DNA from: Fratercula arctica
Lineage: Eukaryota > Chordata > Aves > Charadriiformes > Alcidae
Assembly: GCA_947846985.1 (NCBI GenBank)
Contig: CANTUZ010000001.1
Coordinates: forward strand, 37,162,727 to 37,226,726
Length of the DNA: 64,000 nt
Direction of reading: 5' to 3'
Shown: positions 46,891 to 59,627 of the stretch, piece by piece
How the letters are laid out: every line of letters begins with the position of its first letter
How positions within the stretch are numbered: position 1 is the first letter of the stretch
The notes under the pieces: model-generated
What the model saw: only the letters and a program-made list of their open reading frames with translations
Told to the model about the DNA's origin: nothing
Databases searched by the model: none
Position numbers and translations under genes: made by a program

Positions 46891-49279
46891 TTAAATTAAA
46901 TGAAATATGTAGCTTCAACCTCGACCAAGCAGCTTATCATCTTCTACTTTCATAACCAAACAAGAGATTTTTAGAGTGAGCATGACTTTCTAGCCCAATA
47001 GCTTGGTTGCTCAGCTGGGTGATGGAAAACTTGCAATCTGATTCCTGCTCTCAGGAGTATTTGTGTATTAACATTAAATAGCCATCGGATAAATTACTTC
47101 AGAGTGGTTTCAAGTTTGGTAGGTAAAGCAAAGAAAATCTTATTCCAGTTTAGTGGACTATTCATGCTCCATCAAATTAATGACAAAATCCTATTTTCAC
47201 TTGAAGACATTAAATCTTTTCCTAGAAGCACGACTGTAGCAGACTGCTGGAGCTATTTGGTTCTGTCCCACATCATGTCAGGCAAAATCAACATATAGTC
47301 TGCTTATAATATAGCCAACTATTTGTAACTCCAGAACTCATTCAGATGTATAATAAAACCTCTTGGAATATACTGTAGTAGTACATTTGCATTCAGAGAA
47401 ATGACCCATGGTATGTAACATATAATTGTAAACGTTTGAGTAAGATGTAACATCTGAAACCTATTTAGCAGCTTTATGAATGGAATGCTGACCATAGCTG
47501 GCATTTCTTGATATTCCAGTAATTAAAAATAATAGTGTACTAGAAAATTTGAGTAAATTTCAAGAAGACAGAAGCCTGCATGTTGAGTATTAGAATTTGG
47601 AATGACTCAGAACTCTACTGAAGTAATTTGCTAAATATTAGAAGGTAACTGGATAACATCACTCGAATTCTGTATATCCTAATGAAATTGCATATATGGT
47701 TTTATTCTTTTAAAGTATTTCTCACATTAATATGTGCCTGCCATAAACAAGGGTTGGAGGGGTGCCAGGCTATGCACCTTAAAATTCCCACTGGTAATTA
47801 TAAAGTTATTCATTACTGCACAACCTATACAGATTTGATAACCTCTGTTTCTACCAAACAACAATGGAGGGGGCAAAATTTCCTGACAGAACTAAAATAT
47901 CTCTTCACTGTTTTATGTACATTCACATTTCCATTAGATTGAATAATAAATAGGGAAAAAAAAAAATCAGCAGCAACCACAAAATGAATAGTCAGAGTCT
48001 GATTATTTTGGGTCCATCAAAATATACTGAAATGTGCTTAGAAAAAGATGTTATAAACCCCACAGGAGGGTGTATTCTCTTATACAAAAAGAAAGAATTT
48101 TCAGACAACTGTTTCAAAAACACAGCTAAAATGGATTAATAGAATACAACCTTCCTAATAAAATAGAATGCCAAAGACAAGGATACACAGAAAGGCAGCA
48201 TACTGGGCTCCTTTTACTGTTTGATTTGATCGGTTTTTGACTTCTCAGGTATTTGCACTTCATATCCATTTTATTTTTACCTCATGGTTATACATTATTG
48301 AAAGAATCACTAACTGAGACAGATTTTTGGAACAGGACACACTAAACAACAGAGGTAAGACCAGCAGAATTAGTGTGGATTCCCAGAATAACGGGCTCTC
48401 AAACAAAAAGAACTGGGCATGAACGAATGAAAAATGCTTGGTCCAGCCACCTCCATTCTGCTTGTTTTACTTCACAGTGGGTAGATTAAGGAGTGCCCTC
48501 ATGGACAGTTATTGCATCTTAGCAGATATAACACAGCCAAAGGTGGTAACTTCTTCAGTTAACCAGATAACTTCTGTCACTGTCCTGTGTCATTTATCGA
48601 TGTGATTCTTTTCATCAGGTTTCTCAGAGATGAGTGACTCTGCTGTCCCTGTGTTTTCTGTAAATTAAAACTGCTGAGCTATAAGAAAAAGCATGGAAAT
48701 GATGGGAGAGGATGGGAGAGGTCATATTTAAATAAGCTGTTAAATGATATTGTAAAAATTAAAAAGACAGTTCTTTATTAATATCTTTTCTAAAAGAGAA
48801 ACCACACCCAACTACTAAAAATCAGCAGATTTAGGAAAACCTGGAAAACTAGAATATGTACCATCTTATACAGATATTTGAAATAGGATTTGTCTCAGGC
48901 AACTTCAGAACGGAACATCTGAATTAATCAATTTAACGGCTCTTGAAAGTCAAAGAAAATAAGTTAGTTTTTCATATTAATTTAATTTATTTATCAAAAT
49001 AGATTAGGACAATTATGCCATAAATTTTTATCTCAGTGAGTTATGAACAGCTGAAATGTCAATGTCAAAGCTTTATACATCTAAAACTAAACATGTGAAA
49101 TGTGATGAACCGTGCAACTGTGCATCTTCCTTACTTTAAGGAGATGAACTTAAAAGCCATTTGCTCCTAAATTCTTTTTTACAGTGCTCTCTGTTTTGTT
49201 GGAAAAAAACCAACCTATAAATTCTCAAGCTGCTGATATTACATGTCAACATGTCCACAAAGACTCCTAGTAAATCTCA
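46891..49279. other. Unannotated non-coding DNA
   Basis: AT-rich. No gene or nameable repeat. A small A-run occurs near 47955 and a 10-bp duplication (GATGGGAGAG twice) near 48703. Confidence 0.45.
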
Positions 49280-49390
49280 TCCCCTGTTTCAAGCTTGGGC
49301 TGTAAGATCTTTAGGACAGGGCTCTTCCTTGCACCATGCTTAACATGAAACAGAACATTATGTGTTCTGCTTTCTGATAATATTGTACTA
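49280..49390 (+). repeat. Possible ancient L2/MIR-type 3' tail fragment
   Basis: 'gggctgtaagatctttagga' followed by CAGGGCTCTTCC and a CACCATGCTTAACA block resembles the 'actgtaagctcc...gggcaggga...gcctagcaca' tail shared by many old amniote LINE/SINE remnants. Similarity is partial. Confidence 0.35.
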
Positions 49391-51060
49391 CCTTGATACC
49401 TAATAAGAAACCTGTAATTTTAACATTCAAAGAAGGCAAGACAAAGAGTTTGCCTGCAATGAAAGAAGCACGAACATGAGCATGAGACCTACTTTTGAAA
49501 ACACCACATGCCAAGCAAATAATATTCTTATCACTTATTTTAGATATTGATGTTTGAGCCCTCCCCTTTCAAAGGACTGCATCTAGCTCAACACTCCAAC
49601 ATATAACCGTGGTCCTCATGGAGTAAGGCTTTTCTAATCAAGCAAAATCACACCATATACCAGATTTTTTGTCCTCTTGTGCCTCCCTTTGCAGTAACAA
49701 CAAAAAAGCAGTCCAGTTGAGTGGATGATAGAACAGATGCATGTGACTCTTCAGCTTGCTGAAAGAGGTCAAAAGGAAAGAGGAGGAGTACAAAAAAATG
49801 AAGGGGTTTTGAGCATTGGCTTTAATCTCTGAGGTTTAATATCTGCCTGTGAAAAAGACTTCCAGAACAGGGCTTTGATACTCTGTACCATATATGCGTA
49901 AGCACTCGCTAGATAAAAGTACACAGGGAAATTAGGTGTCAGTTAACAATTAGAAATGGGAGGCAGATATTCATATTTTCAGAATGCTCTGCAAAGCAGG
50001 AAGCACACACTTGTGAAGGAAGGTTACTTTTAAGGGTTTCTGTTACAACTGCTGCAAGAGAGTTTCGTTAAACTTCTGAAAGCAACAACAAAGGAAGACA
50101 GCCACTACTTAGAAGCCTCATAAGGAGATATGACATACAGGATAGAAAGTGGGATATTTTTATCTTGACAAAGGTAGATGTTTGAAAAAGGCACATTAAT
50201 TTTCAGACAAATAGCTGGATTTCTGAGAAAGTATCCTGCTGAGATCCAGTATAAAAAAATCTAATCAAAGGAAATCATTTGAATGTATTGAAAAAGACTG
50301 GTCACATAAAGATGTGGTTGCTGAATTAGTTTTACTGGGGGAAGCTGACATGACTGTGCAGTGAAAGTAATGAAATATGAGAATTATGAGGAAGAAGCTC
50401 CACTAGAGAAAGAAGAGTCTTTACTATTTCCTTAAAGACAGCAACCTGCACTACAAAGCTTTAAATCTTCCCTGTTTTTTTTTTTTTTTCAAACACCTAG
50501 GGTATTTAGGTGTAGGAGTTTAGTTAGCACCAATCCATACCTAAAAAGTGTATATTGCAAAGCTGTTACATATTTAATTAGTTTGCTGTGCAATTCCTGT
50601 AATAGAACTGAGGGAAAGGTTCATTTTATTGAACTTCAGTCAAGCTTGTAGAGAAGTGACTTTGGGAGATTAAATTAGTCATCTGTGCTTTCCCTGAAGT
50701 AAATGGACAGAGATAGACACCTCCAGGAGGCAATTCACTCTAGTCTAAGTTAGCTGCGTAAGACTGTTTGGATTAATCATCTTCTGATAATGTTTCTCTC
50801 CATCTGTTTCAGAGAGCAACTAGTTAGATTCAGCTGGCTATTTAATTTTCAATTCACTCTTTTTAGGCAAAATAAACCTTACCAATATTTGTATACAACT
50901 GCTTTGAACTGAATAAGCATATATGTTTTTTTTCTGATTTTATAGTTCTTAAATATATTATTGACCCAGAACTGAAAACCATCCCTCTGCTTCTGGAAGA
51001 ATATTCAAAGTTCTCAAAAAGTATCTCAAAGTTTGCTCAAAAGCAAAGGGAGCCAGAACA
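49391..51060. other. Unannotated non-coding DNA
   Basis: No gene or repeat recognised apart from a 15-T run near 50476. Confidence 0.45.
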
Positions 51061-51254
51061 CCCCCCCATCCAAAAACCAAACCAAAACAAAAACAAAAAA
51101 CAAACCAACCAAACAAAAAAAAACAAAACCAACCCACCAAACAAACAAAATGAAAAAAAAACCCAAACAAACAAAAAAAACAAAAAAAAAACAAAAAAAA
51201 AAAAAAAACAAAAAAAAAAACCCAAAAAAACCCCAAACCAAACAAAACAAAATT
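51061..51254. repeat. A/C-rich low-complexity tract
   Basis: About 195 bp composed almost only of A and C on the plus strand: CAAA/CCAAA units and long A runs with CCC clusters, beginning with seven C. It is the reverse-strand counterpart in style of the T/G tract at 42945-43093. The overlapping Phe/Leu-rich and Lys/Thr-rich open frames are artefacts. Confidence 0.95.
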
Positions 51255-51602
51255 TGTACTTAGTTTCAATGTACTCACCCACTTTTGTAACAAGGTAAAT
51301 CCTTACAGCTCTGATGTACCTCTGTCTAGGACCCCTGGTTAGAGCTCTTTTCAGTCAAACCTGGTTCATATGACTTAAACTTCTTGAACTGCCCCATTGC
51401 TATGGAGTGTCTCCAACTGCATCAGATCAGCGCAGCAGTTTCACTTGCATTGCCATGATGTTTGCCTTTCCATAGAAAAGAAAACTGCAAAACTGCATGT
51501 AACATGCACTGTGCAAGCATTTATATAAAATTTAAACTTAGAGCAGTAGGAAGAACTGAGTCACACAACACTGGCAAAGAAGATGAAAGACAACATAAGA
51601 TG
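51255..51602. other. Unannotated non-coding DNA
   Basis: Short flank before the next CR1. Nothing recognised. Confidence 0.5.
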
Positions 51603-51946
51603 AGGAGTAGCTGAGGGAAGTGGGGTTGTTTAGCCTGGAGAGAAGGAGGCTGAGGGGAAGCCTTCTCCCAAGTAACAAGTGACAGGACAAGAGGATATGG
51701 CCTCAAGTTGCACTAGGGGAGGTTTAGGATAGATATTAGGGGAAAATTCTTCCTGAAAGGGTTATCAAAATTGGAACAGGCTGACCAGGGATGTGGTTGA
51801 ATCACCATCACTGGAGGTATTTAAAAGATGGGTAGATGTGGTGCTCAGGGACATGGGTTTGTGGTGGACTTGGCAGTGTTAGGCTAGTGGTTGGACTTGA
51901 TGATCTTAAAGGTCCTTTCCAACCTAGACAACTCTATGATTCTATA
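51603..51946 (+). mobile_element. CR1 LINE 3' fragment
   Basis: Starts at 'aggagtagctgagggaagtg' (ELRELGLF region), with 'gcctggagagaaggaggctg', then the C-terminal coding region and a complete 3' UTR. The UTR has 'gtggtggacttggcagtgtt', 'ttggacttgatgatcttaaa' and 'ggtcctttccaacctagac', and the element ends in ATTCTAT units at 51936-51946. Compared with the usual CR1 order, about 60 bp is missing between 'ggggaagccttctc' and 'ccaagtaacaagtg' (near 51655-51670). Its UTR marks another CR1 subfamily. Confidence 0.93.
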
Positions 51947-52859
51947 AGACAGAAGAAAGAAGAAGTTTTCCGTAAGCAACTAAAAAACTTTATTTAATGA
52001 ACTGGATGAGAAGTAATAAAGACTGCTTGTCCATATTAATTTGTATCTAGTGGAGACCTCTGTTCACTATCAACAGTAAAAATTCCATTGCATGTGAAAA
52101 TGATATAATCCTCCTTAATAATTGCCTAATGTTGTTGGGACAGGAAATATATTTGCACAGAGCAACATCTGGGATATAAACACCATAGAGGAGAAGGAGT
52201 ACTATTGTATTTCCTACAATGATTCTTTAAGTCAGAAAATTATAGTTGTAGCAAATTTTAAAACAAATTCCATTCTTTTGTAGTGGGGCAAGTAGTCAGT
52301 TCAGAAAAGATACATCAATGTATCTGAGGAAGCACTTTGTGTGGACCAGGCTGTGGTGCTGTCTGTTGAAATGCATCTGTGGCAATCAGAATTTCTGGGT
52401 TTTGCATATTCACCTTTCCTGTGATACTGTATATTATTGATTATTTTTTTTAATTATATGCATAAATCTTCATCCCAATCTCTTTATGTCAGTTTACTGG
52501 CAGGTACAAAGACTTTTGATTTTCCATATACTGGTGCTCCTGTTAGAATGTGAATTCCTTTCCAAAACATTGAGCTATTCATCAACAGTGCTTAGAAACT
52601 TTTCAAAACCAGATATTTCAGTTAGAGGAATTCCCCTCTTTAACACTCTCTTCAGACTGTGGAGCAGAAAATGGCCTTAAATCCTACTTTCTTCTTTTGA
52701 AGCTGCACTACCTTTGATGTTACACTGTATGATAAGAGAAAGGGATGGGACCTCCACAATATAAAATTATATGAGGTTGCATGAGTGTGCAGGAAAATAG
52801 GCTAGGAGGGAAAACTGACTGGAAATACATGGACTACATACACAGTCTTTGATGATTTG
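51947..52859. other. Unannotated non-coding DNA
   Basis: No gene or repeat recognised. Confidence 0.45.
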
Positions 52860-53060
52860 AGCTGCTAGTTATTAGACATGCTGACATGGGTCCCAACCCA
52901 AACCTATGCATGACTCGTGTGACCCCTGCCAGCCCAAGACTTAAACTTAACAAAATGACCCCTGATAGAGATACAGTAAATGCAACCCTTTCCAAAATCT
53001 GACCACAGTCCTCACTCCAGGCCATTCAGACCCTGGATGCTTCAGATCTAAATCTCACAG
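52860..53060. repeat. G-poor segment, one copy of a diverged duplication
   Basis: The block around 52919-52951 ('gtgacccctgccagcccaag' then ACTTAAACTTAAC) aligns with 53883-53919 ('gtgagacccctgtagtcctc' then CCATACTTAAAATTAAC). Both are followed within about 25 bp by a GA(T/C)CCC(C)-type block. It may be an old tandem or interspersed repeat. Confidence 0.4.
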
Positions 53061-53819
53061 TAAGGAGGGAGAAAAGGGGAAGAGATGCTTTGGAGTGCTA
53101 GCGTGACACTGGTCAAGCAGTACCTTAGGTTATGTACTAAATCAAAGAAGGGAAAGTATTGTCATTTGGCCCTGAGACCAAGTGGCATTGACTGTCTTAA
53201 CTCCATGCTTCTGGGCTAGTTAATTTAATAAATTGATTTGGAAATACACCCATGCAGAACCCTTGAGTGAGGATTTTTCTCAAGGTCTTGGAAACAGGAA
53301 TATGACAATCAGGCCAAGAAGTGGTGTGTAGGAGACAGTAACAAAATTGCCTATAAGGTAATTTTTTTCTGTTATTCATCATATGGCAACTAAATTCTCA
53401 TCTTGTTTGTGTTTTCTTGAAAATCAATGGCATGCACTGTTATTGCTTTGTATGATAACTTTTTCTTAAACCTCCTTTGCATTACATACTTGCTTGTACA
53501 AACACACAGACTCACACACGTATGTATACCACAAAATTTGCCATTGAGATCCCTGACAGCAAAAGAGTGTGAGAGACACCATTAGTGTGGACAATCAATG
53601 ATCTGATTCATAAACTGATTCATAAGCTTGGTTGTTTTCTATTTAGCCATGTAGACTATCCCTAAGCCATCAACCCCAGCCAGACAAACTCTAACCATAC
53701 TCTGAAACTAATGCTGATGAATAGACTCTGCTAACCAGATATATAAAGAAAGTCCTACTACTTCTGATTCACTGAACAGTAAATCCAAATTGGTAGCTAC
53801 TCAGAATGTGTGCAAATCC
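53061..53819. other. Unannotated non-coding DNA
   Basis: No gene recognised. From about 53670 the plus strand becomes G-poor and CTAACC/CCAGCC-rich. Confidence 0.45.
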
Positions 53820-54300
53820 CTAACAAGCACAAATCTTAGCTACGTGATCCCCACCACCTAATACATGGATGACAGGGACAAAGTGAGACCCCTGTAGTCC
53901 TCCCATACTTAAAATTAACACTCATGCATTGATCCCCAGAGCCTGGATTCCAAACCTTAATTGTAATCTCATCAGTCCTTGTCAGATTTAGATCTATTCC
54001 CATCCAGGTATTTCTGCTATCCTTTACCATGCTCTGATAGTCCACTCTGGACTCATTTCCAGCTATAACCTGTCAGATCTTCCTAAAAAGCAAGTCTTCA
54101 GTCCTAACCAACTCCAATCACAGCCAAATAGCATAGTTAGCAGAGTTTGCTTGATAAAATTTAACTTTTAGTTTGGTCTTGGTCTTTGCCTTCTTCCTAA
54201 CTCAACAGTTGGAGCCATAACATGGTGACATCTATTAAACCCTGTCCTGAACCAGCCACCCTATTCTAAACTTACATCAATCCTAAACATATTCTAGCAT
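53820..54300. repeat. G-poor, possibly degenerate repeat region
   Basis: Contains the second copy of the 52.9-kb block and many short related words (GATCCCC, CTAACC, CCTAAAC). The composition suggests an eroded minisatellite or old mobile element, but no period could be fixed by eye. Confidence 0.35.
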
Positions 54301-56304
54301 TGGTACTGAAACATTCACTCGGCAGAAGGTTTCAAAGAAATTAAAAATTTTATCCACATGTTTTTCAGAAAATGAAGGATGCCAATTTATAGTCACAAAT
54401 CATCACAAATCTTAAATAAAAGTGCAATTGATTTATCTTATAGGGGATCCATTTTTTTCAGATGACATATGTTGCTTCACCCAAATGCCGCTTCATATTG
54501 TCATACAATATAATGGTCAGTGTACAGGGTGCGACAATTTGATTGGTATGATAACACTGTGAAGGCCTTCGAGTGAAGTGGTCTTTCCACAAATGATTTG
54601 AAGAAACCCAGGAAACTATTTAACAAAAGCAGAACTGATGTTAATAGAAGTAATATCTTCACCTTAGTTTCCAGATAAAATTAGTTTTATCTCTTCCCAA
54701 CTGATTTTGTTACTCTGCTAAGTCAGATCAAACTCCTTATCTTGACAAAGATTGATTACTAATTAAATATCACATAAGCTAATAAAACAATACCTTGAAG
54801 TTTATCCAGATGGATTTATTAAAAACAATAATCTTTGACATAAACGCTACTTGGAAGGATTGCATTGCTGAAATATTTCAGAAGCTACAGGAAGTTTTAA
54901 TGATATCTTGACAAAGCAGGAAATCTCAGTAGATACAGTGAAACTTAAGGTGACCTTGTAAATAGCCTATATAAAATATTTTATAAAACTGTTGTTTCCT
55001 GACATTCTACTTTTTCCACCATTTGATGTCAGGTTACATCCAGTGAAATGAAACTATATGAACAGCCATCCTTCAAATACTAAGTTCCATCATTTTTCTT
55101 GCCTCCCGGGGCATGAAATAGCTACCCACCACCTGCTGTTCACAGGTTGGTTTGTCAGGTTGCGAGTCAGAATTGATATGCACTGACTTTTATAGCGTCC
55201 CAAACTATATTATACCTCTGTAGTGCTTAGAATAGTCACTGCTGCCCTGTGCTGGTCTGCAAGCATCTCTAGAACTAAATTAAAACAAAAATAATTCTAG
55301 ACTAGACTGTCTTTTTTTTTTTTTTTTTTTTTTTTAATTTTTACCATATGTCATGCAAGGACTTTGAATGAAAATAGTATATTTGGGGCAAGTTACAGAA
55401 CAGCCAAGGGCAAATTCATTAAGCATCTGCAACCGAAATTATTTTGGGTTCATTGATTCAATGTTTTTCATGAAATAATTTTGTGTGACTATTCAGACTT
55501 ACAAACACGCATTTCTGTTTTCCAAACTGATGACGGCAAGACAGGACAGGAATTTATTACAGAAGCTTTCTCTTAGCTGACATCCTCCAGATGCACCCCG
55601 TATATGCTCTTATTCGGGTGTGTTTCCCTTTTTTTTATTCTTTATAAACAATTCAAATAGCCATAGTATTTGTTTACTTAATTGTTTTGAACACACGAGC
55701 TGGAAGTAAGTATAAAATGAATGAGAAGATTCAACCCAGATAAGCAATGGGAAAGCTTTCAGACTGTGTTTTTCTCATCACTGTTCACTTGATGGAAAGA
55801 AACTAAATTCCTTGACCTTGGGTTAGCTATCATAAAATGTAATCAAAATTCTTTAAGCTCAGACTAAAATGTTCTAAATAGGTTAGCAAGCAAAGTTTAC
55901 TCCATTTCTATGATGTCTCATGTCCTGAAACAGGTCATATTCCCCAAAAAAATGAATGAAAACAAGATTTTTTTTTTTTTTTTGTAGAAAACATACAAGT
56001 TAAGAGCTAGTGGGAAACTGATCATAACGTATGCTGCTATTCCTTAGAAACACTGAACAAAACCTAACAGGTTCCACAAAGAGGGATTTAGCTAAAAATC
56101 AGTCAGACTCACAGAAACTGCAATATAAAAATAGTCCTAAAATGTATTTCTATTTTAAGAAATCCCCAATGTCGATATGGCTTGCATTGTTAGTAAATAT
56201 ATTTTTAATGAAATATTTACCCCACTACTCCTGGCGGCTACCAGTCCAGCAATGGTGGCCAACCCCAGAAGCTGGCACTTTGTTTGTGCCCTTCACATTA
56301 CTAT
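54301..56304. other. Unannotated non-coding DNA
   Basis: Includes a 24-T run (55312-55335) and a ~15-T run near 55970. No gene supported. Confidence 0.45.
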
Positions 56305-56368
56305 TTCATGGAATCACGGAATTTTTCAGAGTTGGAAGGGACCTCTAGAGATCATCTAGTCCAACTCC
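56305..56368 (-). mobile_element. CR1 LINE extreme 3'-end fragment
   Basis: 'catggaatcacggaat', then 'agagttggaagggacctcta' and 'gagatcatctagtccaact' mark the last ~64 bp of a CR1 in minus orientation. A 16-T run follows at 56385. Confidence 0.85.
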
Positions 56369-57841
56369 CAAATATTTGTGCTGATTTTTTTTTTTTTTTT
56401 ATCTTTCTCACAACTCTTCCTTTATTGACATGACTATCAAAAAAGTCCTGTAAGTATCGATTTCTCCAGGAGACAGAGAAATCTGGTAGATCACTCAGAC
56501 TTGCAATAACATACACCGAAACTATTATATGCTGTAGCTGGGGAAACACAGCAGGGAAATTTGATGGCATACCTCCATCCTTTTCATTTAAAAACAAAAC
56601 AAAACAAAACACCACAACAATCACAAATTCCAAAACCATCAAACAAACAACAAACCAAAGAACACACCCCACCTCCCAAAAAAATCCCAAAGCACAACAG
56701 CAAATGGCTATGTTATATTGGCAACATAGATTTAAAACAGCTATCCCAAAACATAGTGGAAAGCAAAGACTGTATACTCTTGACTGTCAACTTTTTTCAA
56801 AAGCAGTTTAGAAGGTTCGTCCATGTGATTTTACAGCTGCATAAAGTAAGCAGCAAAGAGAGAACTGGTTTTTTTGATGAAAATCTGATAAAAAATTGCA
56901 TTAAAATGAAGAAACATTTAGCCATGCAAGTTAAGATATTTCCTTTGCTAAACAACACAAAACCTTAGCTGGCCACAGAGCGGATGTGATTGTGGCTAGA
57001 TAGAATGAATCTTCACATGGTGTCCTTGCACATTATTTGTAGCCATTGTTTTAAAAAGACTCTCAAATGTTCAAAAAATAGTACCTCCATTACAGAGGGA
57101 TATACTCAGAAAGCACTTTTAAAATTGGTAGTAGACCCATGAGGTCTATGGGAATGAGTGTCATTCTGCACAGTCTAAATAACAAATTTTGTATCAGCAC
57201 ATATGTCTGAAATACAGTTGATGTGAGAAAGGAATTTGCATAATCCACAGTAAATAGATATATCTTTTTTAACCAAACTTTTTTTTTTTTTTGTGAATTC
57301 ATTGGGAAATATTTCTGTCTTTTCTATATTTTTATTGCTTTTCTCCTCTCAGTTTTGATATCCTGAATAGTCATTCACATCCAACTCATTCATAAATACA
57401 TTTAAAATTTATTGTAGTTTTATTGACTTAAGTATTGATCTAAAAAATAAAAACAAAAACAAACAAACGAAAAAACCACAGAAAAAAAACCCACCACAGG
57501 AAATGCCAGTGATGCAATAAGAACAACTGTTTTCTCAGGCTGAAACTGATTGAAAGCATCCCCTATATAAAAATGAAATGCATTTCTGTGGAATCACTGA
57601 CACTTCACCATCTGTCTAACATCTCAGATTTACTCTCCCAGATAACTTCATATTTCACCCTGCAGTCCCTAAAGAAACATCACTTTAAACAGGGCCACAT
57701 GGAAAAATGCACTTCAATAACATCTGAAGGTCTTGCGTTTAGCTGCATGGGCCTCTAATCTAAATGAATGATGTGCCTATAGAGTAAGCTCCATTTAGAG
57801 TTATGGAAATAGGGAGGAGCAAATGTAAGGGAAGGAATGCT
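56369..57841. other. Non-coding DNA with A/C-rich tracts
   Basis: 56591-56693 is an A/C-rich tract with (AAAAC)n; 57443-57503 is a similar shorter one. The 135- and 112-codon open frames crossing the first tract are compositional. Nothing else recognised. Confidence 0.6.
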
Positions 57842-57972
57842 AAAAAAAAAAAAAAAAAAAAAAAAAGAGAGAGAGAGAGAGAAGAAAAAAGAAGGAGAAA
57901 AAAAAGACTACAAAGAAAAGGGAGACTGCTGGAAAAGGGGAAGAAAAGAGAAAGGAGAGAAAGGGGAAAAAA
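57842..57972. repeat. Poly-A, (GA)n and purine-rich tract
   Basis: 25 A, then (GA)8, then a further ~90 bp of nearly pure purine. The Lys/Arg/Glu-rich open frame here is an artefact. Confidence 0.95.
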
Positions 57973-58913
57973 TAACGGAATGACGGCAACTCCAGAATGG
58001 TGGCAGTAAAAGACACAGGGATGTACAGATAAAGCCAGAGGATGCTGGCAGCCATCTATCAGTCTGCCTTGATGAAACAGGTATTGGAAATTAACTCAGG
58101 AACCCTATGAATTACATTCAATCCATGCTCTGGGCTAAGCACTTGTCAATTTTAGCTGCTATTGCAACCTATTACTTACAGACTACACGGCTGGCAAGCT
58201 AATGACACTGGAGAGCGTTAAAGAATAGCTGCATAAACTGTGTACAGTGATGCTTGTCACAGTCTCAGCATATCTTCCCATAGTCCAATGTGAAAACTGA
58301 AAGCCCAGACTCTTGGTTCCTCAGTGAGCACTTAACCTCGTATCGCATTATTTCGCATAGGAGGAACGTACATACCTGAAGAATTAATCAGTGATCTGCC
58401 TGTCCATGGAAAGCTTTTACCAAGGTTTTCTGAGCATTGTGAAAAAGTGCTTTGATTAAACTTTGCTTGAATCTCCTTCCCCCTCCCCATAAGATAATCC
58501 AGTCTGAAGCAGAGCTCTTGAAACTGACAATTTTTTTTGAGGATGCTAATAAAAGACTAGACAAATATGCTGTCCCTATAAAACTTCAGCCTCTTATATA
58601 TACAATGTACTTCTTTGTTGTGGATTGAGACTTCCAACCTCACTAATGCTTGATTACTTGGCTTTCAAAACAACCTTCCAGGGAAGGTTAATTTAATTTT
58701 ATATCTACAAAAAACATACATTAATAGTTGTGCACTGAAATACTAGAAATGCATTTTATTAGAAAGGTACTCACCTGATATACTGGAACTTCTTTATTGT
58801 ATTTTTCAGCTGATAAGCTTGTCTAACAGTGAAATATTTTAATAAGCAAGTAGATTCAGAGTAAATGTCAGACAGTGTGATCCTGTGACTAACAGCTGCT
58901 GCTGCTGTTGTTG

Positions 58914-58946
58914 GAGAGAGAGGGAGAAAGAGAGAGAGAGAGAGAT
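58914..58946. repeat. (GA)n microsatellite next to (CTG)n
   Basis: Interrupted GA repeat directly following a CTGCTGCTGCTG run. Confidence 0.9.
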
Positions 58947-59585
58947 AAAGTACAAGTACCAAAAAAACAGCAAAGGCCAAATTAGAACAAATGTTTATCA
59001 AGTAAAAAGGGCAGTTTTTTGTCTGATGGAAGAGATTTAATTAGAAAAGTCACAGAAAGAAGCTGCCTCAAAAGTACCAGATCCATTTTCTTCAGATAAG
59101 CTAATGAACCTCATTGAACTTTGCAAAGAATTGCTGAACCACTAATATAAAGGGGAAAAAAAATCCAGAAAATCTGCTGCTGCATCCCTTAGAAATGAAC
59201 TAATCAATTATCAGCGTGACTCTCCATCCCAGGAAAGGAGTAATATGACACATTTACTTAGTGATTTTTATTCCATTTGAGTGAGCAAGGGACAAATAAA
59301 TGATTACAGAAAGAAATTATTTCAGAAAGAATATATGTACAATGTTTCTCTTTTACAGCAGACTATAAGTTCCACATTTCAATCACATGTTGTATGTGCT
59401 AAGTCACCTACATGGTACATTATCTACCCAGTTTGTTGTCTAATTCTATCAGGGTTTTTTTTCCCCTAACAGCAACCATAACAAAAACCTATTAAGGAAC
59501 ATAATATTTTGCATAAGACAAGGGCATCTTGAATGTATGAAAGAACACAGTAAACAACATTCTTTTAACAATGACAATGCAATAA

Positions 59586-59627
59586 TAAAAATAAAACAAA
59601 ACAAAACAAAACAAAACAGAACAAAAA
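59586..59627. repeat. (AAAAC)n microsatellite
   Basis: About six AAAAC pentamers with one variant unit. Confidence 0.92.

Noticed and set aside
50958..51293. Phe-rich 111-codon open frame that looks like a membrane protein
   Set aside because: The hydrophobicity comes from reading the T/G strand of an A/C-rich tract. No other gene signals are present.
56561..56968. 135-codon plus-strand open frame
   Set aside because: The first half is the A/C-rich tract; the second half has no domain or exon signals. Chance extension is the simplest view.
57803..58009. Arg/Lys/Glu-rich 68-codon frame resembling a nuclear or coiled-coil protein
   Set aside because: Product of the poly-A/(GA)n purine tract.
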